In this document: positions 24,489 through 37,100 of the stretch, one piece after another
Position numbering within the stretch: position 1 is the stretch's first letter
Layout of the letters: the number at the start of each line of letters is the position of its first letter
Source: Torymus aiolomorphi
Taxonomy: Eukaryota; Arthropoda; Insecta; Hymenoptera; Torymidae
Reading direction: 5' to 3'
Assembly (NCBI GenBank): GCA_036365515.1
Contig: CM070874.1
Location: forward strand, 112,455,235 to 112,519,234
Length of the DNA stretch: 64,000 nt
The notes under the pieces: generated by a model
Told to the model about the DNA's origin: nothing
Database searches by the model: none
The model's input: the letters and a program-made list of their open reading frames with translations, nothing else
Translations under genes and position numbers: made by a program

Positions 24489-24666
24489 CGTAGTTGAGTT
24501 GATAAGGTGTAAATATGTAATAATTTTCCAAAAGATGATGGTTTTAAATAAGACGAGATGTGTGATATATAGCAGAAACCGAACTTTTCTTTGTAAATGT
24601 TAAGTCAAACCATATCCATCTAGCGGACAAATGTACTAGTACATATACTCCTATAAGTAGGCGCAC

Positions 24667-25269
24667 GTACATGTATATTACATACGCACAAAGATAAATA
24701 CCTTTACATTGACTCTAATATCATTGACTATATATAAGCGTTAAGCGTGAAAAATTTGTTTGTGTGTTATCTCATTAGTGATCGCTATCCCAGGGAAAAA
24801 GTACCGAATCTCACAAATACGTCTAGCTAGGCATTACCGTCCTCTATCACGACAACAAAAATTGTGCAAAAAAAACATGGGGTTTTCGAGAAAAAGGCAC
24901 TTCTCTAAAAAATGAATTTTTCAGTAAAAAGTGCATAGCTCGTGGATTTTTTATTTTTTTTTGAAAATGACATTAAGGCCGTTAAAGAGGGCTCAAAACT
25001 GAGTGAAATTATGTGTTACACGTTTAAAAGCTTGAAAAACTGCTGAAACAATAGCAGTCTGAAAATCACATTGAAAATTTTTTTTCTCAATGAAAGAATT
25101 TTCTCGGAATTTTTCGGTATCGCTGAACGCATGAAATTTTGATGAAACAAAAAAATAAAAAAACACGTGTAAAATATTTTTTCGAGTAGAACATAAATAT
25201 TTTTATTTCAACATGATAGGTGAAATAGGCATACGCGGGCTGTCTGATTTGAGATGGATTCGGCCATAT
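24667..25269. repeat. Right terminal inverted repeat
   Basis: 603 nt partner of 21714-22316. Its inner end lies about 180 nt upstream of the first transposase ATG, so it probably contains the promoter. Confidence 0.9.
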
Positions 25270-25399
25270 TCGTTTATTACACATATGAATGTTTATTATA
25301 AAGTCACCAATCAAGCCAATCAGTCAAGAGACTTTCCAAAAAGGTTATGACAAAAATACTGGCATATTCTGCAAGTAAAATGCAAACTTTTTCCCAATC

Positions 25400-26861
25400 A
25401 ATGTTCTATACAAAAAATTTCGATATTTTGAGTAAAAAATAAAGATAATCTTTTGAAATTTCAACCAAATATATTCTTCAATGAGTCTAATAAGGTTAAA
25501 ACTTGATCGCGCTATAAATTACCCTCAATAAAAAACAAAAGCAAGTGAACAATACGCACGCATAGCACGTGTTATTTCCATTTTCTAATATAGATATATC
25601 CAAAAAATTACGAATTGAAAAGAAGGCTAAATCAGTTTTAACCTCGAATATCTCTGAAATTCATAAACGAATTCTTTTACTCTAAAAACGCATATAATAA
25701 ATAATATACATTCTACATCTCCGCAAAATTAAAAAAAAAAAATAAAACAAGTTTTCTCTAGTTATCAGGCGACAAATAAAATAACTTTGTAAAATAGAAA
25801 AATTTTGAATATCAAAAACTAATCGTACGATCTTGATGAAAATTCACATACATAATATCTATATCACATACAAAATTGTCTAGAAATATGTAGCTGATTC
25901 ATAGAACCGTTCTCGAGAAATTACGATTTAAAAAAAAGTTAAAAAAATTTTAACCTCAAATACCTCTGAAATTTATGGACCAATTATTTTGCCCAAAGAA
26001 CTCGACCAAGAGCTATTCAAAATCTACCTCCACAAGGAATTTTGAAGAAATTACGACTATTTTCCCTCCGGAATCGTTGGACATACAAAACTCATTTTTT
26101 TCATTTTTCATGTTTTACGTTTTTGTTAATAACCAAAAAACCGTGATAGCTAGAAACTTTTTTTTTTTAGAAAATATAGGTATTTTAATTCTCTTTTAAA
26201 TGCTACCTATCCCATTCTGATACATACAGCCGTTCTCGAGAAATTACGATTCGAAAAAGAGGTTACAAAAATTTTAACCTCAAAAATCTCTGAAATTTAT
26301 GAACCAATCATCTATCCCAAAGAAAGGTGCAGGTGGCAACCAAAAATCTACCTCTACAAGGAATTTTGAAGCGATTAACACAATTTTACTCCCGTAAATT
26401 GTCGCCACCTAAAACACGTTTTTTTCATTTTTTAATTTTTTTCTTAAAAACTAACCAATAGAATGGATTCAATTTTATACATATTATAGCTATTCATAAT
26501 CTTCATTATCATGATTTTTCTCAAAAAAATTGACCATTTAGTTTGGGAGTTATAAGCATTTAAAAAAAAAAACACGTTTTTGTTAATAACAAAATAACCG
26601 TGATAGCTAGAGAAATTTTTTTTTTTTTTAAATATAGTTTTTTTTATGCTCTTTCGAACGCTACCCATCGGATTATAAAATTTAAATCTAATCATTAAAA
26701 AAAATCAAAAATAAATTTTTCGAAAATGAAAAATTTGACATAAAACAAAAACGAATCAGTTAGTCGTACAAAATTATTTTTTTCCCGAATTCGGAATCAA
26801 AAAACAAAAAAAATTAGACCCGTCCGGTTAAAATCGACCGCGTAGATCCGAAAATAAAGCG

Positions 26862-26911
<50 letters not shown>

Positions 26912-27035
26912 CCATACAGACATTTTGTAAAATCATGTGACACAAACTTCTAACACCTTTATTCATGTTTCTAGAGCAATTTAAAGAAAATTAAAATTTT
27001 ACTATTACAAAGCTTCCTCTATGAGGAAGCAATAT
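25400..27035 (-). repeat. R-family tandem repeat, reverse orientation
   Basis: Reverse-complement relatives of 7481-9834. The phrase CTCTGAAATT(C/T)AT is repeated near 25655, 25964 and 26290, with TCTACCTC(C/T)ACAAGGAATTTTGAAG. It ends with (AC)n at 26864-26910 and the GCTTCCTC/GAGGAAGC palindrome. Non-coding. Confidence 0.75.
26864..26910. repeat. (AC)n microsatellite
   Basis: 47 nt of AC repeat. The matching place in the 7.5-kb R copy has only a short TGTGTGTATG tract. Confidence 0.95.
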
Positions 27036-27324
27036 GGCTTTCAGTTAGTATCTAAGAAAGGAGTGCTGTAAATGATTTTTTAGTCTGTGTTTATTGTTTA
27101 CATTTTTGTAAGCTATCTATTACAATTGAATGCTCTTAAATGTAACTTCAAGTCTATGAGTAAATTTAAATTGAATATTTTGAGGTTATGCCATTCTATT
27201 TCCAATCTATTAAATGGGCGAATAATAGGGGAAAAAGCGTTTCAACATGGCCATTAACTAGCCATTTATTCTAGCTATTTACTGACTTTCTGACCATTTT
27301 GTAATAGACAAATTTCTACCAGGG

Positions 27325-28905
27325 GTACAGTGATACCAAAAAATGAAAAAAATGAGCATTAAAATGTTCTAAAATCGATGTAAAATTTTCTTTACAGTTC
27401 TGAAAAACATTTTACATATTTGCTTACTTTTAGTACTGTAGAATATTACTGTTTTTGACGAATTATACCACCAAAATATTTGTCTTAAAATTTTTTAATG
27501 AGACTTTACGGTCAATACAATCTTAATAATTGATATAATACTGTAGATTCGAAACTAAAGTATTCTTATTGAGTATTCTTCACGAATACTAAATTTTGAG
27601 ACTATAGAAAATATAAGCTTATTCGATTTTTTTTTTTCATGAAGTATCAAATAAAGAATAAAGTCTAAACATAATATTGACATAATTTATTATAATATTA
27701 ACATAATTAATTATTCTAAGATTAAAACATTGCTTATTGTTTTGAATTTTACCGTGCAATTTCATAACTAATTGTATTGTGTTTTGAAATGCTTTCCTAC
27801 TTCTGGCCATCACTTTAACAAATAATTAAAACATACGTTATATATTTATTTAATACTTTTCACTTTAATCATTTTCATTCACATAAATAATAATTATCAA
27901 ATAAATATGCATATTTAATTTTGAATTCTTCTTCCGGTCATCACTTTTTACAAAAATAAAAAAATGGTTGGAAAAATTTCTATTTTTTATGGTAAACTGG
28001 TAATATTGATATACGTTTCAGATAGGAAAAGTACATAAAAATATAGGAATTTTTGGATTTATTATTGCGAAATTACAAGAAAAAAAAAAGAAATTCCCTC
28101 CCCCCCATTTTTCTATCAGTGTATAAATAAATTTCAAAAATCTTTATTCTTATACAAAACCGCAAATAACAACACAAAGTCAACCACGAAAAAAACATCT
28201 TTATCCCCTTTGCAGCCACCCCAAGCCACTCTAAAATGCAAAAATCATAATCGCATTCAGTATCAGTATGCAGGCGCCGCGCAGTGCCCCCAAAATTCAA
28301 TAATCAAAAATTCAGGACCTTCGCCACCGTCGTTGTCGTCGTCGGTAACTCGCGCACACGAGTACATATTTCAAAAGCTTCATCTGTCGGAAGGGCCGCG
28401 CACTCGCGCGCAGGTGCGAAAGTGTCTTCGCGTAAGTCAAAGTCCTCGAGGGGAGAGTAAAAGAAGAAAAAAGGAAGAAGTTTTGAAACCGAAAAAGAGC
28501 GCAAAGAGCCGGGGCGACCGGTAAATTTTGCATTTCGAGATTGCGAGCGGCCGAGAGAGAGAGAGTCGTATATTATCGCGCGGAGCGACATATAGGTGTA
28601 AAAGTCAGGGGAGATCGCGCGGGCTAAATGTGTGCGCGTTGTTCAAGGGCTACCGTTGTGTGAAGGTGTGTAGCGGTTATTAGGTGGTCGACGATGGGTT
28701 TAGGAGGTGTATTAATTTGGGGCGTGGGGAGGTGCGCTCGCGTTAGGGTTTATGAGGGAGCTAATTTAAAAAAAAAGAACGTTATACTTTGGCAGATATT
28801 ACTATATAACCTTATTGGTGTTTTACATAATGAGCTAACTTTATTGACCCAGTTTCCAAGTACTATATTGCAAGTCATAAATTAATCCCCGTCTACAATC
28901 TATTA
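27325..28905. other. AT-rich spacer and one GC island
   Basis: AT-rich to about 28090, then C-rich, with a GC core at about 28320-28620 and a G-rich side to 28760. No gene recognised. Confidence 0.55.
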
Positions 28906-29610
28906 TAAGGTAACTTGGGGTAATTCGGCAACCTTAAGCGGAATATTTTCTATCTCCTTCTGCAAATGCTTTGGAAAAAAATTATAAGAAAGGCTTTAAA
29001 GTATACTAATAAAGTTAATTTACAAAGATTTGGCTCGTGGGGATCATTTTTTCGAGGTTTATGCTAATTATACTACCAGGAAAAAAAATTAGGAACGCCC
29101 CAAATGTGATATTGGCTTTATAGGATGCAACAGTATAAAATGTGCGTTTTGACCGAATCAGTAGACACGTTACTTAATTTGGCCAATACTGAAAAAATGG
29201 TATAAGGAAACTTATAAACTCTAAAAAATAATAATATTAATATTTTTATTTATATAAGAATACTTTATATAATTATTAATTCATATAAATAATACAAACC
29301 AAAAGAAAATTAAGGAGTTTTTTTACATTAATGTATTCTATACATGATTTTGGAATTCTATATAGGATTTTGCTGTAAACGAAACAAAAGTTCATTTTGA
29401 TCAGTGAAATTGACTAGTGCTAATCATATTTTTAAAGTTTCTTCTCATAACAGAGCCATATCACTGACTTCGTAAAAGTATTACGAATTATTTATTGGAT
29501 TCTCATAGTTATTGGATCACATCTTTACAGATTCTACCGAACCAGGAAACATACACGGATAGAATTTATCAGGAAAAATTACCGTGAAATTCACGGAAAT
29601 CAGAGAACAA

Positions 29611-29753
29611 CCGAAATCTCTGGGAATTTTTACCGTTGTCACGGTAACTTTTACTAACCTTCCCTACAAATTTTCCTTTGTACTCAGAGAAAATTTGTAG
29701 GGAAGGTTAGCAAAAATTACCGTGACAACGGTAAAAATTCCCAGAGATTTCGG
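29611..29753. mobile_element. 143-nt near-perfect hairpin
   Basis: CCGAAATCTCTGGGAATTTT and complement, with arms of about 65 nt containing GTCACGGTAA and AACCTTCCCTACAAATTTT. It is preceded at 29552 by TACACGGATAGAATTT, linking it to the 19541-20937 family. Confidence 0.85.
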
Positions 29754-29837
29754 TCAAACAATTAAAAACGATTTATAAGGTATACTTTTTATATTTGGAA
29801 GCTGCCGACATTGGTTATTTAAGCTTTCGGATAAGTG

Positions 29838-30092
29838 CACTGAGAAAAAAGTTTAGTAAAAATTATTAATAATTTTGTAAAAATTACTATATACTTTCTG
29901 AGAAAGCCACCACAAACTGCAAAAACTGAAAAGATTACCATACTTCATAAGAAAATTTGCTAGAAAGAAAGGAAAATTTACTATAAGTACTGTAAAATTT
30001 ACTGTAAAGTATGGTATTTTTTGGGGTTTTTTACAGTTTGTGGTAGCTTTATCAGACAGTATAGTAATTTTTAAAAATCTCTTTTCTCAGTG
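29838..30092. mobile_element. CACTGAG-ended foldback element, 255 bp
   Basis: CACTGAGAAAAAAG at the left and its complement at the right. The arms share CCACAAACTG/CAGTTTGTGG and CATACTT/AAGTATG. The inner block is related to the 145-bp unit at 7191. Confidence 0.8.
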
Positions 30093-30140
30093 TGGAGATA
30101 GAGAACTAGAACAATGGCCAAATTACCTCGAGTTACCTTA

Positions 30141-33100
30141 GGAGACAAATTATAGATTTATAAAATTGGTTGTAAAATATACCACAATTAATCAAACATT
30201 TTTATACATAAATTTAATAAAATGATTAGAATCATCGTTCCCGATATAACGAAAACCTCCACATCCCAAACATCTACTCCTCCACTCCCAATTCCTGAAA
30301 AATCTGTACTCATTACCCGATTAAAACTTTCATTAAAATATAACGACGCTACCCGACAGAACCCGTCACCCCCTCCCCTCCTAAAAAAAAAAAACAAGTC
30401 ACTTCTCGTGCTCTGCCCACTCTCGTATATACTCATATCGTGCGCAAATCGCCCGCGGTACTGTCGTCCCTATACGTACCAGCGCGATGCGCTCGAGAGT
30501 CAAAGTCCGCTGTCCAAAAAATCCCCGAAAAACTGCCCTCATCCGCGCGGGCACCTCCAAGAAAAAAAGAGGACTCCGGCAGGTAGGTATACGAGAGTGA
30601 ACTCCCCTCCGGCAAAAAAGACGACAACACCCCGGCATCTCTATATACAAATGAGTAGTAGTCGTCGTCGTCTCCTCTTCGCTGCTCTTTTTCTCTCTCC
30701 TTCCTCTCTCTTCCTTCCTCTCGTTACCGCACGCGCCATGTGCGCCGCGCGCGCGCGCGAGGCGAGCTTATCTCCGTATAGGCTGTATACATATTTAATG
30801 CCAAGGTGGATTTTTGCGCGCCGGATTGGAGCTCGTTAATTTATGCGCCTGATGCGCGTAACGCTGCTTCCTATATGTATACACTCGATTCTCGTCAAAC
30901 CGGAGAGAGAGGACACACCGAGCGATCCTTTAAGGCGATCGCCGATAAATTCGGGCGCGTGCGGCTGATGCGGCTCTGGATGGGCGAGAGTGAGTATACG
31001 AAGAATTTGGGAAGGAGGAGGATATATATATGGAAGCGTTTGGTGGTGATTTTTAGTGCGGTATAGTTTGGTAGTTAAAATTATATCACATGATATGATA
31101 TGAAAAATGGTGTGATCCGTAAACGTTTGAGCACACATCATTTATTATTGATATACAGATGTTTGCTTCAAGTATATCAAGACTTATAAAACTACCTTCA
31201 GTATAATTCAGTATATTCAGTATGTAATTGTTTTGACAAATTAATACAAGTAGCAATATATCAGCGATTTCATTTCGCTTTTGCACGGTTTCGGCAAACG
31301 CCTCCATAAATCCTGAAAGCTGATGCATTGCTTCAATTAAAATAATATACTTTTTCGATTCTTTTCCAACGCATTAAACATTTTTCTGAACGACTATTAT
31401 AAATTAACATAATGTCGAAATTCCGAATTTCTCAAAAGTATACAAGGAAACGAAGACGTATACAAAACAAATGCTCACTCATCAAACCCGTCAGTCAAAA
31501 ATTGAAAGGCGCGGCTCAGTCATCGTCGCATGTGTCACTCTCCTCAAAAATTGCTCCTGAAATGACGTAATCCTCTGCTCACGCAGCTCTCAATCGGCGC
31601 AGCCCACAATTTTAATGGCCACTTGTCGACTATTTGCGCGGCGTCGTTCGCGAATATGCACGCGCGAATTATTTAAAATCGCTCTTGCACTCGTGATTTG
31701 GCTCTCTTCTCTTTCTTTCCCTTGCGGAGAGTAGTTCGGACGCGCGCACGCGCGCTCGCGTAATTTTGCGATCTGCCGGTTAAAGAATTCGACACCTCGC
31801 GTTTGGTGAAACTTTGTAAACTTTCTGCGTCGCATGTACGCGGCCAATTACTGGAATTATGACGAAAATCGCTCTCGAAGTTTCGAATTAATACGAAAGC
31901 ACACGCGCGCGCGCACGTGATTATTTTAAAGTGTGCGGGCTCAGCTGGGTTTCAGGACCTCGCTCGATATTTTGTTGAGCGCGGGGTAATTTATGGTCTC
32001 GAAATTTCCGGTGTCAGTTATGTCGCGTTGTCAAAATGATTTTTCGACGGGTGTCAAAGTTTCACGTCTCATGATGGGTTAATAATTTGATGGTTCCCCA
32101 AAGTATTTTAAAATGAAACGAAATGTATATGATTAGACATTATAGACTCCATATGTTGATTATATACTCCACAACTGTGTACGTAGTTTAAGGGTTCCAT
32201 TGAATATTTTTTACAAATTAATTAGTTTATAATTGCATTTTTTTTTAAATTATGCTATAAAACATCGCAGTTTTATAAAAACTCATTACACTTTCATAGA
32301 CTCGAGCAATTTACCGATAACTCTATACTTTAAATCTATAACATCTCCATTCGCCAAAAATCATAAATATCTAAACACACACATCGTCCCCGCGCTATAT
32401 TCAAGTCCCTGCGCCCACCCCTCAATTTTTAAATTTCCATAGAACTTTGCCGCACTCGAGCAACCGACATCGCACGCACCTTCAAATCATCATCCACGTC
32501 ACAACATACCCCCGAACAACAAAACGCAAATTTAATCCAAGAATTCCATCCTACCCCTCGCACACACATATATACATCGCCTAATAATACTCAACGTCGC
32601 AAACTAGACAGCTACCCCGAGAATTCCGCGCTTTCTCTCCCTCTTTCTCTTTAGCTTTGAAGGAACCTCGCGCTGAAATGTCGATAAATCGAAGCCGCAC
32701 GCGCCGTCAAAGTCCGTTTTTCGCTTTTTCGAAACGCCCCTCGATTTTCCCCCCCGCACTCGCGCAAAGAAACGTTCGAGGAAGCGCATATAGAGCTGTG
32801 TGTGTGTGTAAGGTCGCCGCACGCCGCCGGCCGGCTCATTCATATTTCAGCGATGTTCGCTCGAGACCCTCTTTTCTATACAGCAGCGAGCGTTAGCGTC
32901 GTATGTATATATATGTAGCGAAGACCGAGAGCCTTTTTCCTGTGTATAATACGCGCGTGTGGGTGCGCGCGTATACAGGTGTATACATATCACGCTATGT
33001 TTGTGGTGTAACAGTCCGCGGGGAGATATATGTGGTGACATACACGCGCGCGTTCAAGCGCTAATGCGGCGCATGTATTGTGGTCGCGAGGAGTACGGTT

Positions 33101-33482
33101 GCGGCGAAAATTTTGGCGAACTTATTTTTCTTTTTTTTTCGGAACCTATGTGGTCGGTTTGAGCGGGGCTGTATTTTTTTCTTAACTTGGGTGGCGGTAA
33201 TGTTTCTTGGGTTTTTGGTTGCGGGGTGTATTTGAGTCGTTAGGAAATAAAATTTGTTGGAGTTTAAATGAATATATTGATGCAGTATGTAAAAATTTAT
33301 ATGTAAGGAGCACGTTCGCGTTGTTTTTAATTTGTTGATCGTGACTGCTGGAGTTTTTCATTTTTTTAATTATTAAAACTCTGGTAGGTGCAACTCGTCT
33401 AAAAAAATTTGTCTGGGCCTGGTCTGGCAATAGTCTGGCGCAAGTCTAGCTCCAAATATCTAGCACTAGTCTGGCAACTGCC
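30141..33482. other. Intergenic with three GC islands
   Basis: Skew-switch islands with cores at about 30420-30900, 31600-31920 and 32600-33060, with C-rich left and G-rich right sides. Two 60-80 nt stretches of CGCG-rich sequence. Open frames, including one of 205 codons, are low-complexity and lack any motif. No gene recognised. Confidence 0.55.
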
Positions 33483-33615
33483 GCTTTCTCAAATAAATAG
33501 TTTTTGTTTGAAAAATCTAGGAAATATACCAGATTTTTTCACAGAAAAATAAAATTTGTTTAAAAAGTTTAGGAAAAATGCCAGACTTTTTCCCAGGCAA
33601 ATAAATTTTTCCTCA
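33483..33615. repeat. Degenerate tandem repeat, about 62-bp unit
   Basis: Two copies of AAATAAA..TTTGTTT(G/A)AAAAA(T/G)TTAGGAAA(T/A)AT(A/G)CCAGA(T/C)TTTTT. Just upstream, TCTGGCAA/TCTGGCG recurs. Confidence 0.6.
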
Positions 33616-33946
33616 GACATCTCTATAGGTCTCCTTACCTGAAATAGTAAAGAGATTTCGCCCTTTATGAGTCACATCAGATTTTCCTCTCGAAAATCCT
33701 AATGGAATTTTAAAATCCCTTTTGTATACAGGGAACAGAAAAAAAATTTTAATTTATAATCTTTTGCCCACTAGACTCATATTATTACTAGGTACCAGCT
33801 TACATTTTTAAGGACGACTCTATATAATCGGGGCGATGCCAGGTGGAGATAAGAGATAACCTCGGCTGGCCATGTCGACGTGAGGTATTGAAGTCAGAAA
33901 GGTCGCTCAAAACAGAGAGTACTAGACCTGCAGTTGTTTAAGTCCC
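33616..33946. other. Spacer
   Basis: Moderately AT-rich, no recognisable feature. The minus strand here may carry a frameshifted continuation of the fragment at 33947-34192. Confidence 0.4.
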
Positions 33947-34192
33947 TCAACGAAACTTTTCCATCTTCGCTACCGTCGTCATTTTCGCTGTAGCACTACC
34001 AACTGCCTTTAATTGCTGAGCCATCCTGTACGAAACTTGCGCCTGTAAAAATAATCCACAAAGTAATTTCGTTCTTGCTATAACAAAATCATGATTATTT
34101 TTAGAAAATTTAAACTTATCTGATGATTTTCCTAATAGCGGCTCCTCGCGAATTCTCACCAAAAGAAATTCATAACCAAGACACATCGCCAA
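33947..34192 (-). pseudogene. Possible coding remnant, unrecognised
   Basis: The minus strand is open for 81 codons. The last 32 or so (AQVSYRMAQQLKAVGSATAK then MTTVAKMEKF) look like real helical protein and follow an acceptor-like TTTTTACAG. A one-base shift at 33950 would extend it by VEGLKQLQV. Loosely reminiscent of ESCRT-III (CHMP2-like) helices, but too weak to name. It could be an exon remnant, a retrocopy or chance. Confidence 0.2.
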
Positions 34193-37100
34193 ACGAAACT
34201 ATATCGAGAAGTCCAAACAACTTGAAGTTGATATATGGTTTGTTTTCGTCAATCTTATACAAATATACTTAAATATTCAAAACAAAGTATGTTTAACCGA
34301 TTTCATGTCAAATTATCACAAAGAATCTTCATCGTAATTCAATTTCATTTGTTATGCAGCTTTCTGTATTTTAAATATGAATAGTCTATTGAAATGTATT
34401 TTAAAGCTAGTTTAAAATTTTATATTGTTCAATACTAGTGTATCTAATGCACAATCTTATGAATTATTTAGAAACTATAGCTACAATCTCAATTTTTCTT
34501 CAATTGATGTAATACTTAATTTAAACTTTTCAATATTAAATGGAAATTTTAAGCTTTTTTAGAATGAAATTTTGTGAAAGTTTCAGTGACATTATTACGT
34601 GTTACACATGTCATAATTCTTCATACCTTCTTTTTTGAAAATTTAAGAAGTAACTGTAATTTAAGTATAATAACGAAGAGACTACACGAGTGTTCTTTGC
34701 AGTAATTGGAAGTTGGCAAGTTGTTCACTACAATAATTGCTTTGCACATGTTCGTATTTCTCGATGATTATGGCAAAAATTTCATTTCTTAACGATTTAC
34801 TGACAAATTCAATTCCACAAACTCATTATAAAAAGGCAAATCAATTCATACTTTCAGGTTGTTGTTAAATGAAAGGCAATGGATAATTTTTCTCTAATTT
34901 GTGAACTAGTTCAGGTGACACACTTTTATATTTTGTACACAATTACTGTAATTGTCCTAAATAAGAAAAATGTATGGAAACTTTCTTTGTGTCATTACAT
35001 TGGACGTATTTTAAAGAAGTTTGACAATAGTAGTTGCCAGCTTTCCTTCAGATTAAATCAACAAAGTGATTTTTCAAACCTAGTAAAATATCCAAAATTA
35101 CTGCATTTTAACTTTTAAAGCAATTCACATGAATTTTTCGATTTTTCTATTCTTAGCTTCGTAGAATTAGGATACTATTTCAAAACAACTTTAACAGAAA
35201 AACGAAACAATTTTTCATAATAGATTTCTTTTTGGTTTAAAAAGATGTTCCAGTTATTTTTCTTTATTTCACCTATCAAAAAGATCTTATAATTAATTTC
35301 TACTGAAAACAACGTTGTTCTAATGGTATCTCTACATTTTAGATGTAAAACGTACACAAAACCTTAGTCAACGCTATAATTTGTATAGTTCACGAGCGTA
35401 GCATACTTGATTTAAGTAATCTGGAACTCGAATTACCCTTTATGGACGTCATTTACAGTTGCCCGTAATTATAATTCATTTAATAAACATTGCCATCAAC
35501 AAGCACTGCGTAAATGATATTCCACGTATTGATTTTTAATTTTCGTAGATATTAGAGCTTTAGTCGATGGTACAATCAAAAAATAAAATTCCCATCCTAT
35601 AAATATAACTCTACAACGTAATTAAGTTCATCAAACACAAATGAAAATTCAGATTAGCTTAGTCGATTAATCGTTCCGACCAGCACTAAGGAAATCATCA
35701 TAATAATAAAAACACCATGAATAAAAGTTAGCCCTCCTCTATACGCATCCATTCCAGATTAGACCAGACTTGTACACCACATCAACCCCTCTGACCTATC
35801 TCTCTGCCTCTACAGCATTCTATACACTTCCCTCCTTTGAAAAAAACATCTAAAAAGACATGCGGAGACCAACAAGACGCACAAAGGTGAAAAAAAGAGA
35901 TATAGGTATATGCAGGGAAAAGAAAGAATAAAGAGGCTTTCGCAGACGCTAGAAGGAGGAGGAGGTGGGGGGAAAACGAAGAATACAGGAGTAGGTAGTT
36001 CGCGGATACCGGCCCTGTAGTGTGTCGCGGTCACGGCGATGGTTCAGGGGACTGCCGCGTCTGCGACGACGACAACCCTCGATACTCGCCGTTTATCACC
36101 GGCCATTATTAATTTAAACGCAAAAAGCCCGACCGCATCCCTCCCGCTCACTTTTTACCCCCTCGTGCGTATGCCTCTCTCTTTCTCTCTCTCTCTTTCT
36201 CTGTCTCGTTTTCCATAGGGGCGCTCGTTGAAATTAGCTTTGATTACAATCCTCGGCAGCAGGCGCACGCGCGCGCGCTGCTCTTTTAATTTTCAATGCC
36301 GCGAGTTTCACCCGATATACGCGGGGAGTAGGGAAAAAAAGAGCGCAATTGTACGTCTGCCCGGAGGGAAGGTTATCGTCGACGTCTAGATTCTTATATT
36401 TTAAAATGATAATGTCAGCGCAATCTCGGTTCTGCGCTTGTACGAGCGGACTTTATTATTTCACGATGGATAGGTACAGGCTACTGATTTATTTTTATGG
36501 TTGTGAGTGGGTAGGTATAATTTTAAATAGTACGTGGCGGTTATTGACGACGTGATTTATTTCGATGAAGATATATAGTCTAGCGTCGAATTAGTTCTCA
36601 TTATTAGATAGAGGGGAAATCTGTTATGTGATCTGTACGATAGTAAACGTTTTTGAAGTATGAGAAAGGGATATTTATTCAACCTTTTCAAGTAATTACA
36701 TCGATTTAGTTTAAAGTGCAGCGGCAATGTGGTTGAAATTAAACCATCTATTTTTTATAAATTCTTTGAAACTATATTTATTTATTTAATATATGTAGCA
36801 AACGAGTGAATCTTATTTTCAGAAGATTCAGTCTGAAAGGACGATTGCTTTATATTGTATTAAACCAATAAACTATACAATTACCAATGGGATAACTCTT
36901 TGAAAAATACTATAATCGATAACAATTTACGAGTCAAATTTTGTTTTCTAAAGCTAAAGTACGAACGTTCCTATTTCCAATCTAAAAATACCTATAACAG
37001 GCCATTCATTACCATCGACCACTACTAATATCCCCGCCATTCTAAACTGAAATCGAAAATTTTTTCATCGCTCCCACATTTTCCACCCCTAGGTATACAC

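Larger units (their letters stand above)
21714..25269 (-). mobile_element. 3.56-kb DNA transposon, 603-bp terminal inverted repeats
   Basis: The long terminal inverted repeats 21714-22316 and 24667-25269 are near-identical. The outer ends read ATATGGCCGAATCCATCTC. Between them the minus strand encodes a transposase-like protein in three overlapping frames. TTATTACA-like sequence lies near both flanks, but a clean target duplication was not found. I could not assign the superfamily. The arms' similarity suggests recent insertion. Confidence 0.9.
20958..27324. mobile_element. Outer element split by nested insertions (CCCTGGTRGAAA ends)
   Basis: The left end CCCTGGTGGAAAC at 20958 and right end TTTCTACCAGGG at 27324 are inverted. 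20958-21240 matches 42014-42300, and 27130-27324 loosely matches the right part of 42014-42611. That makes these the two halves of one roughly 0.6-kb element. The interior holds R-family repeat and the transposon at 21714-25269. Confidence 0.6.
28906..30140. mobile_element. Element with TAAGGTAACTYGRGGTAATT ends
   Basis: TAAGGTAACTTGGGGTAATT at the left and its near complement at the right (terminal inverted repeats about 24 bp). The interior holds two other elements (29552-29753 and 29838-30092). No coding sequence. Confidence 0.65.

Noticed and set aside
26864..26910. CRISPR-like regular repeat
   Set aside because: A simple (AC)n microsatellite; no spacer-repeat array exists anywhere in the window, and the DNA is eukaryotic.
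30222..30839. 205-codon plus-strand open frame
   Set aside because: Pro/Ser/Arg/Lys low complexity over a GC island with a strong composition shift along its length; no domain.
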